Positions 36,117 to 45,026 of a stretch of 64,000 bases of DNA are shown here, piece by piece (the first letter of the stretch is position 1; each line of letters starts with the position of its first letter). This DNA comes from DAIOEK01 sp963828285 (GTDB taxonomy: Bacteria > Chloroflexota > Anaerolineae > Anaerolineales > Anaerolineaceae), in the NCBI GenBank assembly GCA_963828285.1, contig CAWHEB010000002.1:248001-312000 (forward strand), written 5' to 3'. The notes beneath the pieces were generated by a model. That model was not told the DNA's origin. It made no database searches and worked only from the letters and a program-made list of their open reading frames with translations. The translations under genes and the position numbers were made by a program.

Positions 36117-37466
36117 TCAGGAAATTCTCAGTATTCTGCCGCTGTACGGCTGCAGGCTAACATTCAAGACATCATTATTAATTGAAAACGTTTCCAATCC
36201 ATTCAAGCAATCGGTGGCAAGTACTCCACCCATATTGGGGATTCTCAACTCGCTGGTCGTTGCGGAGCCATTAACAAATACCAGCATTTCCTCGTCATCA
36301 TATCTTCGCAGGTAGCCAATCTGCAGTGGTTGGACCAATACCTGTTCATAACTACCATCACGGATTGCCTGGCTTTGCGAACGGATACCAGCCAGTTTTT
36401 GGATCAGCCCGAAAAGATATGGATGTGGTTGGTTTTCGGGATTCAAAATAGCATTCATTCCTGGACGCAGCTGCCAATCATCGTGACCCCCTTTCGTACC
36501 GGTGAATCCCCATTCGCCGCCGTAATAAATGGCTGGCACACCGGGCATGGTCATCAGGATGATAAGAGCGGGGACCAGATGCTGCGTGTCTTTCAGGATG
36601 CTGGCAATGCGGGTCACATCATGATTATCTGCAAAATTGTTCAACTTGAAACCTTTATAGATACCCTGTGGGCCAAAGCAGCGATTCAAAGAATATGCGA
36701 TCTCAAAGTAATTTTGATCATTCTGGCTGGAGTAAAGGCTTTTATACCCCTCATAATTGGTGACCGAATCCAAACGGTTCTCACCTAGATATTTTCGGTA
36801 ATCTCCATTGACGACTTCGCCCATCAACCAGAAATCCGGTTTGAGATCACGTGAGAATGCGGTTAATTCTTCGATGAATGATCCTGCCAGACAATCCGCT
36901 GCGTCCAAACGCATACCATCCGCTTCGAATTCAGCGATCCAGAATTTAACCACTCCCATTAAATATGAAACTACGTCCGGATTTTTCTGGTTAAGTTTAA
37001 CCAGGGATTGATGTCCGTTCCACCCTTCATAATGAAATGGATCTCCCATTTGATTATGCCCATCAAACCGCAAGTTATGGAACCAATCCCGATATTGCGA
37101 TTGTTCTCCATGATGCTGAACATCCACAAACGGACGGAATCCCCTGCCAGTGTGATTGAAGACTGCGTCAAATACCATGCGCATTCCGCGGGAATGTATC
37201 TCACTGCTGACAGTTTTCAAAGTGTCATTGGTTCCCAAGCGCCGGTCGACTTGAAAGTAATCGATGGTGTCGTATCCGTGGGTACTGGATTCGAATAGCG
37301 GTCCAAGCAGGATGGTATCTGCACCCAACGATTGGATATGATCCAGATGATCGAGCAGCATGAGTAAACGCGGCTCGGTGGGAAGATTATCTGAATGAAG
37401 ATGCGGGGCATCACAAAATCCGAGCGGAAAAATGTGATAGATCAGGTTTGGATCAAAATGCTTCAT
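36117..37466 (-). CDS. alpha-amylase family (GH13) glycosidase
   Basis: 449 residues, cytoplasmic (no signal peptide). GH13 motifs: DAVFNHTG (I), DGMRLDAAD with nucleophile Asp (II), LMGEVVNGD with acid/base Glu (III), FADNHD (IV). Short C-terminal beta domain from about 385. Resembles cyclomaltodextrinase/neopullulanase-type enzymes but lacks their N-terminal starch-binding domain, so likely hydrolyses short maltodextrins. The TetR gene next to it is transcribed the same way, 53 bases upstream, and may control it. Confidence 0.9.
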   Translation of the reverse strand: MKHFDPNLIYHIFPLGFCDAPHLHSDNLPTEPRLLMLLDHLDHIQSLGADTILLGPLFESSTHGYDTIDYFQVDRRLGTNDTLKTVSSEIHSRGMRMVFDAVFNHTGRGFRPFVDVQHHGEQSQYRDWFHNLRFDGHNQMGDPFHYEGWNGHQSLVKLNQKNPDVVSYLMGVVKFWIAEFEADGMRLDAADCLAGSFIEELTAFSRDLKPDFWLMGEVVNGDYRKYLGENRLDSVTNYEGYKSLYSSQNDQNYFEIAYSLNRCFGPQGIYKGFKLNNFADNHDVTRIASILKDTQHLVPALIILMTMPGVPAIYYGGEWGFTGTKGGHDDWQLRPGMNAILNPENQPHPYLFGLIQKLAGIRSQSQAIRDGSYEQVLVQPLQIGYLRRYDDEEMLVFVNGSATTSELRIPNMGGVLATDCLNGLETFSINNDVLNVSLQPYSGRILRIS

Positions 37467-37519
37467 GAATAACCTTTCTAAGTTACACGATGATGAATAA
37501 TCTGTGGGTTTGTTGAAAA

Positions 37520-38092
37520 TCAGGAGAAAATTCCGTGCATGAATTGGTGGACGGTTTTATAAATCAGGTCGTTGTTTGGATGGATCGATTCATTGATCAA
37601 TTGGATCGCATTGGCGTTGATCATTCCGAGAAAACCGGCAGTATATAAAGCGGATCGTCCGCGCATATTGCCGTGGTCTGATTCCGCCTGCAAGAAATAC
37701 TTGTTGGACTGCATCACGCTGAAGATCTTATGGAATGGGCTTACAGCCAGGTAGGATTCACTTTCCGGCGGAGCATATTGCAGTCCCAATTGGAAACGGA
37801 AAAACCGTGGAACCTGATCCGCAAAACTGAAATAGGCTTCCGTGATGCGGGTGAGGGTCAGCACGATATCATGCTGATAATCCGCAGCAGAGAGCACAGC
37901 TGGGCATGAACTGTCTGGAAACCCATCCTCAAGAATGGCATCCAACAATCCGCGTTTATTCTGGAAATAGTGATACAGGGTGGGCTTGGTCACCCCCACC
38001 GCATCCACCAATTCCTGGATTCCGACGGCTTCGTATCCACGTTGAGAAAACAAGAGTAATCCAATATCCAATAAATCCCTGCGATTATCCAT
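37520..38092 (-). CDS. TetR-family transcriptional regulator
   Basis: 190 residues. N-terminal helix-turn-helix (ELVDAVGVTKPTLYHYFQNKRGLL, about 26-50) and a variable C-terminal ligand domain. ATG 38092 has no ribosome site and lies seven bases after a TATACT -10 box, so the message is probably leaderless. An operator fills the promoter spacer, implying autoregulation. Effector unknown; the neighbouring amylase gene is a possible target. Confidence 0.9.
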   Translation of the reverse strand: MDNRRDLLDIGLLLFSQRGYEAVGIQELVDAVGVTKPTLYHYFQNKRGLLDAILEDGFPDSSCPAVLSAADYQHDIVLTLTRITEAYFSFADQVPRFFRFQLGLQYAPPESESYLAVSPFHKIFSVMQSNKYFLQAESDHGNMRGRSALYTAGFLGMINANAIQLINESIHPNNDLIYKTVHQFMHGIFS

Positions 38093-38099
38093 AGCAGAT

Positions 38100-38128
38100 A
38101 GTATACCACTCGGTATAGTTATTTGTAA
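38100..38128 (-). promoter_or_regulatory. TetR promoter with operator in the spacer
   Basis: Minus strand TTACAA (38128-38123), 17-base spacer, TATACT (38105-38100). Palindrome TATACC-N4-GGTATA spans 38102-38117, covering the -10 box and spacer. Confidence 0.65.
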
Positions 38129-38137
38129 ATCAATATT

Positions 38138-38826
38138 CTAGAATAGGGTTGCCTGTGTGCGTTTGATGCAGTCGGGGCTGTCGTTTTGCGGACTATTCAC
38201 CCGGCTGTCCACCGGATAAAAATCCATCTTTTCGGCGGGATACGGCTGCAGCAGATCAAGCGCTGCGGGAACTTTCAATTCAGGTCTCATCCATTCCCAC
38301 ATACTGTCTTTATCCAAGATTACCGGCATACGCTCATGGAATGGTTCCAGGAGAGAATTTGCCCGGGTGGTGATGATGGTAGTCGATATGATCACTTCAC
38401 CGGTTGGGGATTTCCATTCCTCCCACAGACCGGCATACGCATACACTTTCTCATCCGGGAGGAAGAATAACAGATGGCTGTTTGACCCGGTAGAGTCGGA
38501 TGGGCATTCTTATTCCACTCGTAGAAACCGGAACTGAGGATCAGTCCACGTTTCTGGCTGAGCAGATTACGGAAGGAAGGTTTTTCCACCAGGGTTTCAG
38601 AGCGGGCATTGATCATTTTGCTGCCGATCGAGGGATCCTTCGCCCAGTGCGGGATCAATCCCCATTTCAACATCTCCACATTCCGGTCGATCCCATTGCG
38701 GACTGAAGCCACCTGCTGGGTCGGGGCAATGTTGTAGCGCGGCAGATACGCCTCGGGGATTCCTCCCAGATCGAGTTCATCTTCCAGATCACCTGGTTCC
38801 AAAATGAGAATAAACCGTCCGCACAT
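38138..38826 (-). CDS. SRAP domain protein (YedK/HMCES-like), one frameshift
   Basis: About 229 residues when repaired. Protects abasic sites in single-stranded DNA by covalent attachment through Cys2 (MCGRF). Asn in RYNIAPTQ, Glu in SGFYEW and His in HERMPVIL complete the active site. Two frames join near 38500-38510, where one base is missing; the span is 3n-1. Start ATG 38826 (Met next to Cys2) with GGAGGG upstream. Divergent from the FTCD gene. Confidence 0.85.
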
Positions 38827-38885
38827 AGACCCTCCTATTGATTTTAGCACCACGATTAAGAATTGCCATATACTGTTCAATCTGC

Positions 38886-38914
38886 TTGACAGTCTGGGTA
38901 CAGTCTTTGATAAT
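38886..38914 (+). promoter_or_regulatory. promoter of the FTCD operon
   Basis: TTGACA (38886-38891), 17-base spacer, GATAAT (38909-38914), 29 bases before ATG 38943. Confidence 0.75.
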
Positions 38915-38942
38915 TACGGTATCCATTTCCGAGAGGTATTTC

Positions 38943-40478
38943 ATGTACAACGCATTGGTTGAATGTATTCCCAACTTTTCTGACGCTCGCCGTCCCGAAG
39001 TGATCGAGCAGATCATGCAATCCATTTCTGCTGTTCCGGGTGTTCATATTTTGGATAAACACTCCGATATGGACCACAACCGCACGGTGGTGACCTTCAT
39101 CGGCACTCCGGAAGCAGTTGAAGAAGCAGCTTATCAATCCATCGCAACAGCCTCAAAGTTGATCAATCTGGATGAACACGTGGGAGAACATCCCCGTATC
39201 GGCGCCACCGATGTGGTCCCCTTTGTTCCGATCAGCGAGATCAGCATGGTTGAATGTGTGGAGATTGCCCGAAGATTGGGCAAACGGGTCGGATCGGAGC
39301 TGAATATCCCCGTATATCTATACGAAGAAGCAGCCACCCGCCCCGAACGGCAAAATTTGGAGAACATCCGGCACGGACAGTATGAAGCCCTCAAAGAGGA
39401 AATGGGAAAGAATGCTGAACGTAAGCCTGATTTCGGACCCGAAAAAGTGGGCACCGCAGGTGCGACCGTGATCGGCGCCCGGCAGCCGTTGATCGCGTTC
39501 AACGCATATCTGACTACGGGAGATGTAGCCATCGCACAGAAGATCGCCAAAGCCTTGCGCGCGTCCACAGGCGGTTGGCGATATGTCAAAGCCATGGGTG
39601 TGCTGGTGGAAGGACGGGCTCAGGTATCGATGAACATGACCAATTACCGCCAAACTCCGCTGGCTAGAGTTGTGGAGAGCATTCGCAGGGAAGCTGAACG
39701 GTACGGTGTTGGAGTTCACCATACAGAACTCGTGGGACTAATTCCACAGGACGCTCTCACCGATGCAGCCGTCTGGCATCTGCAGTTGGATGGTTTCAAA
39801 CCCGACCAGGTGCTTGAAGGCAGATTGTACGGCAGTATGCGTGAAACTCCCAAGGCTGAAGTTGTGGCGAGCTTTACCGATTCCCTGGCAGCAGCCACAC
39901 CGACACCAGGCGGAGGGTCCGCTGCGGCATACGCTGCCACCATGGCAGCAGCGCTGGTAAATATGGTCTGCCGGTTAACCATTGGCAAAAAGAAATATGC
40001 AGATGTCGAGACCCGCATCTGGAACATACTCGAGCAGTCCGATCCGCTGCAACGCGAACTGGAAGGATTTGTCTCCAGAGACGCGTCAGCTTTCGACGAT
40101 TTCCTGATCGCGACCCGGCTGCCGAAAACCACTCCGGAAGAAGAGGAAGCACGAAACACAGCTATTGAGGAAGCCAGTTTCCACGCGGCTGAAGTTCCGC
40201 TGGAATTATGCAGGAAAGTCGTTCAGGTTATGACACTGGCATTGGAATCAGCCAGAATAGGTAATCTCAACGCCATCTCTGATGCGGCCAGCGGATTTGC
40301 CATGGCCAAAGCAGCTTATCAGGCAGCCAGTTGGAATGTAAAGATCAATGTGGCTCCGTATCCGTCTTCCAGACAATCTGATGAATATAAAGCTGAATTA
40401 CAAAAATTGGACATTGAGGTTTCCAATCTGGAAATCGCTCTGAAAGAGCTCATGCATGACCGGGGAGGTCTGGATTAG
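38943..40478 (+). CDS. ftcD: glutamate formimidoyltransferase / formimidoyl-THF cyclodeaminase
   Basis: 511 residues, bifunctional. N-terminal transferase (1-300: VECIPNFSDARRPEVI, HVGEHPRIGATDVVPFVP) and C-terminal cyclodeaminase (about 315-511: ATPTPGGGSAAAYAATMAAALV). Transfers the formimino group of formiminoglutamate to tetrahydrofolate, then releases ammonia to give methenyl-THF. Formimino groups arise from histidine or, in anaerobes, purine breakdown (formiminoglycine). Start ATG 38943 with GAGAGG upstream; the longer frame crosses the promoter. Confidence 0.93.
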   Translation: MYNALVECIPNFSDARRPEVIEQIMQSISAVPGVHILDKHSDMDHNRTVVTFIGTPEAVEEAAYQSIATASKLINLDEHVGEHPRIGATDVVPFVPISEISMVECVEIARRLGKRVGSELNIPVYLYEEAATRPERQNLENIRHGQYEALKEEMGKNAERKPDFGPEKVGTAGATVIGARQPLIAFNAYLTTGDVAIAQKIAKALRASTGGWRYVKAMGVLVEGRAQVSMNMTNYRQTPLARVVESIRREAERYGVGVHHTELVGLIPQDALTDAAVWHLQLDGFKPDQVLEGRLYGSMRETPKAEVVASFTDSLAAATPTPGGGSAAAYAATMAAALVNMVCRLTIGKKKYADVETRIWNILEQSDPLQRELEGFVSRDASAFDDFLIATRLPKTTPEEEEARNTAIEEASFHAAEVPLELCRKVVQVMTLALESARIGNLNAISDAASGFAMAKAAYQAASWNVKINVAPYPSSRQSDEYKAELQKLDIEVSNLEIALKELMHDRGGLD

Positions 40479-41464
40479 TGTCGCAGCGAAGACTGGCTAT
40501 CCTTGTCTTCAGCCTGATCTCTATCACCGGCATCCTGATTGGCTGCATTCCAACAAAGGCAGAAAATTTACCTGCCGTTATTGCTCAGGTCCCAACATCC
40601 ACTGTGACAAGTAGCAACCTGATCCCCACAGCTACGATGGAAGAGATTCTCCCGACAGTTCAATACACATCAACCCCACTCCCCTGTGGAGAGGATTGGT
40701 GTGTCATCCAGGGGCATTTCTTTCTTCAAAGACCGATACCCATTTCAGGTGAGCAGCGAATCGAGCGCACCTATCCCTACGGTGCCACCCAGGAGGGAAA
40801 ACGCGAACCGCATCATGGGGTCGAGTTCGACAATCCGATTGGGACATCTGTTTTGGCGGCTGCTGATGGGAAGGTCTATTATGCTGGGACTGACCACAAT
40901 GATGTCTATGGTTGGGGTCTGGATTATTATGGTAATGTGATCATCATCGAGCATCAACTACCGGGATACTCGATGCCAATCTATTCGCTTTATGGGCATT
41001 TATCTGAAGTCCTGGTTCAAACCGGGGAAGAAGTCAATGCAAATCAGAAGTTAGGAGAAGTAGGCGCTGAGGGTAAAGCGATTGGTGCACATCTCCACTT
41101 CGAAGTCCGCATGGGAGGAACAACTTACGACGATGTGAGAAATCCCATTCTTTGGTTAAAACCGATGAAAAATGAAGGAATTATTGTCGGTTCCATCAGA
41201 AATCAGAACGGCGATCTCAAGTATTACCCCGGTTTGACGGTAAAGGCATGTACCGGGAAAAGCGCAGGGAAGACCTACTATCCGGAAGTGTATGGAGATC
41301 CACAGATGGGAATGGATACAGACCTGCAAGAAAATTTCGTCATTGCTGACTTACCTGCCGGGGAATATGAAATCACTTATTCACCGTTTGGCATCCCTGC
41401 CCGTAAGGAAATTACCGTTCTTGCAGGGATGATCACAAAGGTATCTTTTACAATTATTAAATGA
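40478..41464 (+). CDS. M23-type peptidase lipoprotein
   Basis: 328 residues. Signal sequence with lipobox LIGC (Cys about 23), Thr/Ser-rich linker, then an M23 LytM-like domain: HHGVEFDNPIGT, HLHFEVR. The usual HxGxD zinc aspartate is Glu here. A C-terminal beta domain (about 240-328) follows, like a carboxypeptidase regulatory-type fold. Probably trims peptidoglycan or a related wall polymer outside the membrane. GTG start overlaps the FTCD stop by one base and has GGGGAGG upstream. Confidence 0.85.
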   Translation: MSQRRLAILVFSLISITGILIGCIPTKAENLPAVIAQVPTSTVTSSNLIPTATMEEILPTVQYTSTPLPCGEDWCVIQGHFFLQRPIPISGEQRIERTYPYGATQEGKREPHHGVEFDNPIGTSVLAAADGKVYYAGTDHNDVYGWGLDYYGNVIIIEHQLPGYSMPIYSLYGHLSEVLVQTGEEVNANQKLGEVGAEGKAIGAHLHFEVRMGGTTYDDVRNPILWLKPMKNEGIIVGSIRNQNGDLKYYPGLTVKACTGKSAGKTYYPEVYGDPQMGMDTDLQENFVIADLPAGEYEITYSPFGIPARKEITVLAGMITKVSFTIIK

Positions 41465-41474
41465 GGAGTTCATC

Positions 41475-42032
41475 ATGGGATTAAAACCGGACCATTGGAT
41501 CAGAAAAATGGCTTTGGAACAAAAGATGATCGACCCTTATGTGGATGGCCAGTATCGAAAAGGGGTTATCTCATACGGCGTCTCTTCATATGGGTACGAT
41601 ATCCGTGTCGCTGATGAATTCAAGATCTTTACCAATGTGTACTCGGCAACCGTGGATCCCAAGAACTTCGATCAAAAATCGATGGTGGATTTCAAAGGGG
41701 ATGAATGCATCATCCCTCCCAATTCTTTTGCACTGGCGAGAACCGTGGAGTATTTCAGGATTCCTCGCGGTGTGCTGACTGTTTGTCTTGGGAAAAGCAC
41801 CTATGCCCGCTGCGGAATCATCGTTAATGTGACCCCGTTCGAACCCGAGTGGGAAGGATTCGTCACTCTTGAAATCTCGAATACTACCCCGTTGCCAGCA
41901 AAGATCTACGCCAACGAAGGAATCGCCCAGGTTCTCTTCTTTGAAGCGGATGAACTCTGCGATATCTCTTATGCAGATAAAAAGGGCAAATACCAGAACC
42001 AAAAATCCATCGAGCTGCCGAAAATATTATAG
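41475..42032 (+). CDS. dcd: dCTP deaminase
   Basis: 185 residues, family-typical. Converts dCTP to dUTP (some homologues to dUMP). Motifs SYGYDIRV, GKSTYARCGI and TPFEPEWEGFVTLEISN with the catalytic Glu. AGGAG before ATG 41475, ten bases after the previous stop, so in the FTCD operon. Confidence 0.94.
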   Translation: MGLKPDHWIRKMALEQKMIDPYVDGQYRKGVISYGVSSYGYDIRVADEFKIFTNVYSATVDPKNFDQKSMVDFKGDECIIPPNSFALARTVEYFRIPRGVLTVCLGKSTYARCGIIVNVTPFEPEWEGFVTLEISNTTPLPAKIYANEGIAQVLFFEADELCDISYADKKGKYQNQKSIELPKIL

Positions 42033-42064
42033 TCTTTGGTGAGGGAAATCTGATCAAACGATAT

Positions 42065-42857
42065 GTGAATGAGATCGATTACAGACTACGCCAGTTCTTC
42101 CGTTGGCGAAGACAGGGTCTGCAAAAATCCGGTGATTTGACCACGGATATCTTTGCTCATTTGCATGGCTTAGAAAAAGACAAAGCAGTAAAAGTTGCAT
42201 CCAGGTTAGTGGAAACCTATCATCTTCAACCGCTGCGGAGTAACACTACACCCGGAAATTTCCGCGAGAATTTATTCTACCTGTCCATGCTTGAACAGTC
42301 TTTCGACCATTTCGGCATGTCGTTCCCAGATCCCCTTCGGGTCGTGGATGTAGGTGTCTCACATTGGTTCTACGTTCAGGCATTATCTGCCTTTTTACGA
42401 TACTATCATTCACAGAATCCACGGACAATCAACCTGGATGGTTATGAGCTTGACCCTTTCCGGGTTTATTCGGATCTCCACTCACGGTATGATCATGCGC
42501 TGGTCAATATTAACGACTTTCCCGGAGTTTCCTACCACCCAGAGGGTTTCAAACCCACGGACAAGATATTTGATATCGCATTTCAGTTTTTTCCTTTCAT
42601 CTTCATCAAGGACCACCGTGAATGGGGAATTCCCGGATGGATTGTTTGATCCCCAAAAACTGATGATTAGTATCGTCGATCGCCTGACGCCTAACGGAAT
42701 TCTATTTATTGTGAACCAGGGAATGGAAGAATCCAGGGCGCAAGAGGAAATGATGACTCGAAGCGGACTGGCGGTATCAGATCCGCTCGAGATCGACCCA
42801 TTGTTGTTCAAATACGAGTACACCCGTTATGTTTTGGTGGGAAAAAAACATGGTTGA
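42065..42857 (+). CDS. methyltransferase-like hypothetical protein, one frameshift
   Basis: About 263 residues when repaired. RVVDVGVSHWFYVQ resembles motif I of class I SAM methyltransferases and LDGYELDPFRVY the acidic motif II; GILFIVNQG could be motif III-IV. Specific family not recognised. Frames join near 42631-42636, where one extra G breaks IP/DGLFDPQ; span 3n+1. The start GTG 42065 is uncertain, since a GAGGGA lies at 42041-42046. Overlaps the M28 gene by eight bases. Confidence 0.65.
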
Positions 42858-44028
42858 GGAGAGCTCTCCCATCGCTGAAGTCCAGGAACTGATCGAGAGG
42901 ATCTGTGTCGAAGTTGGTCCACGCCCGGCGGGTAGTGAAGAGGAGATGCGTGCGCAGGAATTGATCGCCGATTGTGTCGAGAAATCCGGTTATCAATCTC
43001 ATTGGGAATCATTTCAATTCCCCAATACAGGATTGTATTTCCCCTATCTGGCTATCCTGGGATTCTGGATGTTTTTGGGTGGAATCATCCCCAGAGTTGG
43101 GATTGTTCTACTTATCATCAGTCCTTTTATCACTGCTGGACTTCCCGCTATTTATGATTGGCTTATTAATTTATTGCACGAAACCAAAAGTTCCCGGAAT
43201 TTATTTCTTGTTCCGAACGGCTTGACCAAAGAGGAACTCGACATCTTACTGGTCGCCCATATCGATACGGCAGTCATTCTTCCAACCATCAAAGGCGCAT
43301 TACATTGGATATCAGATCATCTGATGGAGCTTCTTGAGGTGTTGACCTGGTTCCTCTCAATTTGTTCTATTGCCATCCTGGTCGGAACGATCAAATCCGT
43401 ATTTTTTTCCGAGGTCATTCATTCCCTTGCCCTTACGATGGGAGTAATTCTGATCGGTCTGGATCTATGGCAACAGCTTGCCAGCCGGAATCGTTATACC
43501 ATCGGGGCGAACGACAATACCAGTGGAGTCGCTATTTGCTCCGTGCTCCTTAATCATCTACCAGAAATCCTTCCAAAACCACCCAGAGTCGGGTTTTTAG
43601 TGACCGGCGCAGAAGAAGCAGGTTTGCATGGAGCCAGATGGGCAGTCAATAGCATGAGAACGCTGGATTCAAAACCCATCATCATCAATGTTGATATGGC
43701 GGGAAATGGTCTGCATCTGGGGACAGTCAACCGGGCTGGGAGACTTCGTCCACGCGCATGCGACGTGACGTTGATCGATCATTTGAAGAAATTCTCTCCC
43801 GGATTGGTGAAGATCGATTACAAATATAGAGCCGGGGATTTCCTTCCATTTATTCAGAACGGTTACCGGGCAGTCAGCCTGGAAGCCACCAATTATGGCC
43901 AGGTCCCATCCACCTATCATTCCGGCAACGATGATCCTGATCATATCGATCCAATCGCCTTGGAACGGATCTATACTACCCTAGTTTATTTGATCCAAAC
44001 TTATCCGGAATATCGCCTGGAAAATTGA
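42850..44028 (+). CDS. M28 family metallopeptidase with membrane segments
   Basis: 392 residues. Di-zinc site of M28: AHID, DNTSG, AEEAGLHG, NVDMAGNG and STYHSGND are all visible. Unusual: two membrane helices (about 58-100) before the first zinc motif and two to three more (about 160-200) between AHID and DNTSG, so the catalytic domain is held to the membrane. Aminopeptidase-type activity is likely. ATG 42850 overlaps the previous gene. Confidence 0.85.
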   Translation: MVEESSPIAEVQELIERICVEVGPRPAGSEEEMRAQELIADCVEKSGYQSHWESFQFPNTGLYFPYLAILGFWMFLGGIIPRVGIVLLIISPFITAGLPAIYDWLINLLHETKSSRNLFLVPNGLTKEELDILLVAHIDTAVILPTIKGALHWISDHLMELLEVLTWFLSICSIAILVGTIKSVFFSEVIHSLALTMGVILIGLDLWQQLASRNRYTIGANDNTSGVAICSVLLNHLPEILPKPPRVGFLVTGAEEAGLHGARWAVNSMRTLDSKPIIINVDMAGNGLHLGTVNRAGRLRPRACDVTLIDHLKKFSPGLVKIDYKYRAGDFLPFIQNGYRAVSLEATNYGQVPSTYHSGNDDPDHIDPIALERIYTTLVYLIQTYPEYRLEN

Positions 44029-44084
44029 AATCCAATCCGGTTGAACTGGGTTATAGTTAACGAAATCTTAGTGGTGGGGTGGTC

Positions 44085-45026
44085 ATGAAACTTATCTCTG
44101 AATCGACCAAAGCATTCTTCAAAGAGTCAAGAAAAGCGACAAATCCATCGATTCTTGAGTTTCTACATGGATATTTCTATTCAAGGGACCCGTATCTCTA
44201 TATTGGGGTGGGTACCGGAGAGCATTGGATCGCGAAAGCGCTCATTCCACTGATCAACGCATTTTCAAAAGCAAAAAATGCTTTATTTCCTCTAGCTAAA
44301 GAAAAATACGACCCCGACAGGATCACCTTCGCGGACACTTATCATGGAAAAGTGGTCACCTTATCCGCTGCCAGGCAGTTGGTGAGTGTAAATGAAGATA
44401 TTCGCCTTGAGAATCTTGAAAAGGTAATCCCTTACAAATTAGCCAAAGATCTCATTATTGACCATGGGAATCATATCGCGGTTCTGGACTGTCCCTGCCG
44501 GGTTGCCCGCCAAAACCCATGCCTGCCATTGGATGTTTGTTTGATCGTAGGTGAACCTTTTGTAAATTTTATTCAGGAACATCAACCTGAAAGATCCCGG
44601 ACAATCACCCAGGAAGAAGCATTAGCCATTCTACAAGCGGAAGATCTACGTGGACATGTCCACCACGCATTCTTCAAAGAAGCCATGCTGGGCAGATTCT
44701 ACGCGATCTGCAACTGCTGTTCATGCTGCTGCGGGGCGATTCGGGCACAAAAGCATGGAACTCCGATGCTGGCATCCTCTGGTTATGTTGCCTCTATCAA
44801 TGCGGATGACTGCATCGGTTGCGGAGTCTGCATGGACGAGTGTCAATTCGGAGCATTATCCATCGTAAATGGTGTGAATACAGTGGATTTATCCGAATGT
44901 ATGGGGTGTGGAATCTGTGTCAGCAAATGCACGCAAGAGGCGATATCTCTTAGAGTGGAGCTATCCAAAGGGATCCCTTTGGAATTGGATCAGCTCATGT
45001 CCGAAGTGGTGTCCGCAGATCGTTGA
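44085..45026 (+). CDS. cysteine-rich iron-sulfur protein with ferredoxin domain
   Basis: 313 residues. A middle cysteine-rich region (CPCRVARQNPCLPLDVC, CNCCSCCCGA) is followed by a 2[4Fe-4S] domain (CIGCGVCMDEC, CMGCGICVSKC). Such proteins in anaerobes are thought to carry electrons or sense redox state; the partner is unknown. ATG 44085 with GGTGGGG upstream is preferred over GTG 44079. Its last 37 bases overlap the end of selB on the other strand. Confidence 0.82.
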   Translation: MKLISESTKAFFKESRKATNPSILEFLHGYFYSRDPYLYIGVGTGEHWIAKALIPLINAFSKAKNALFPLAKEKYDPDRITFADTYHGKVVTLSAARQLVSVNEDIRLENLEKVIPYKLAKDLIIDHGNHIAVLDCPCRVARQNPCLPLDVCLIVGEPFVNFIQEHQPERSRTITQEEALAILQAEDLRGHVHHAFFKEAMLGRFYAICNCCSCCCGAIRAQKHGTPMLASSGYVASINADDCIGCGVCMDECQFGALSIVNGVNTVDLSECMGCGICVSKCTQEAISLRVELSKGIPLELDQLMSEVVSADR

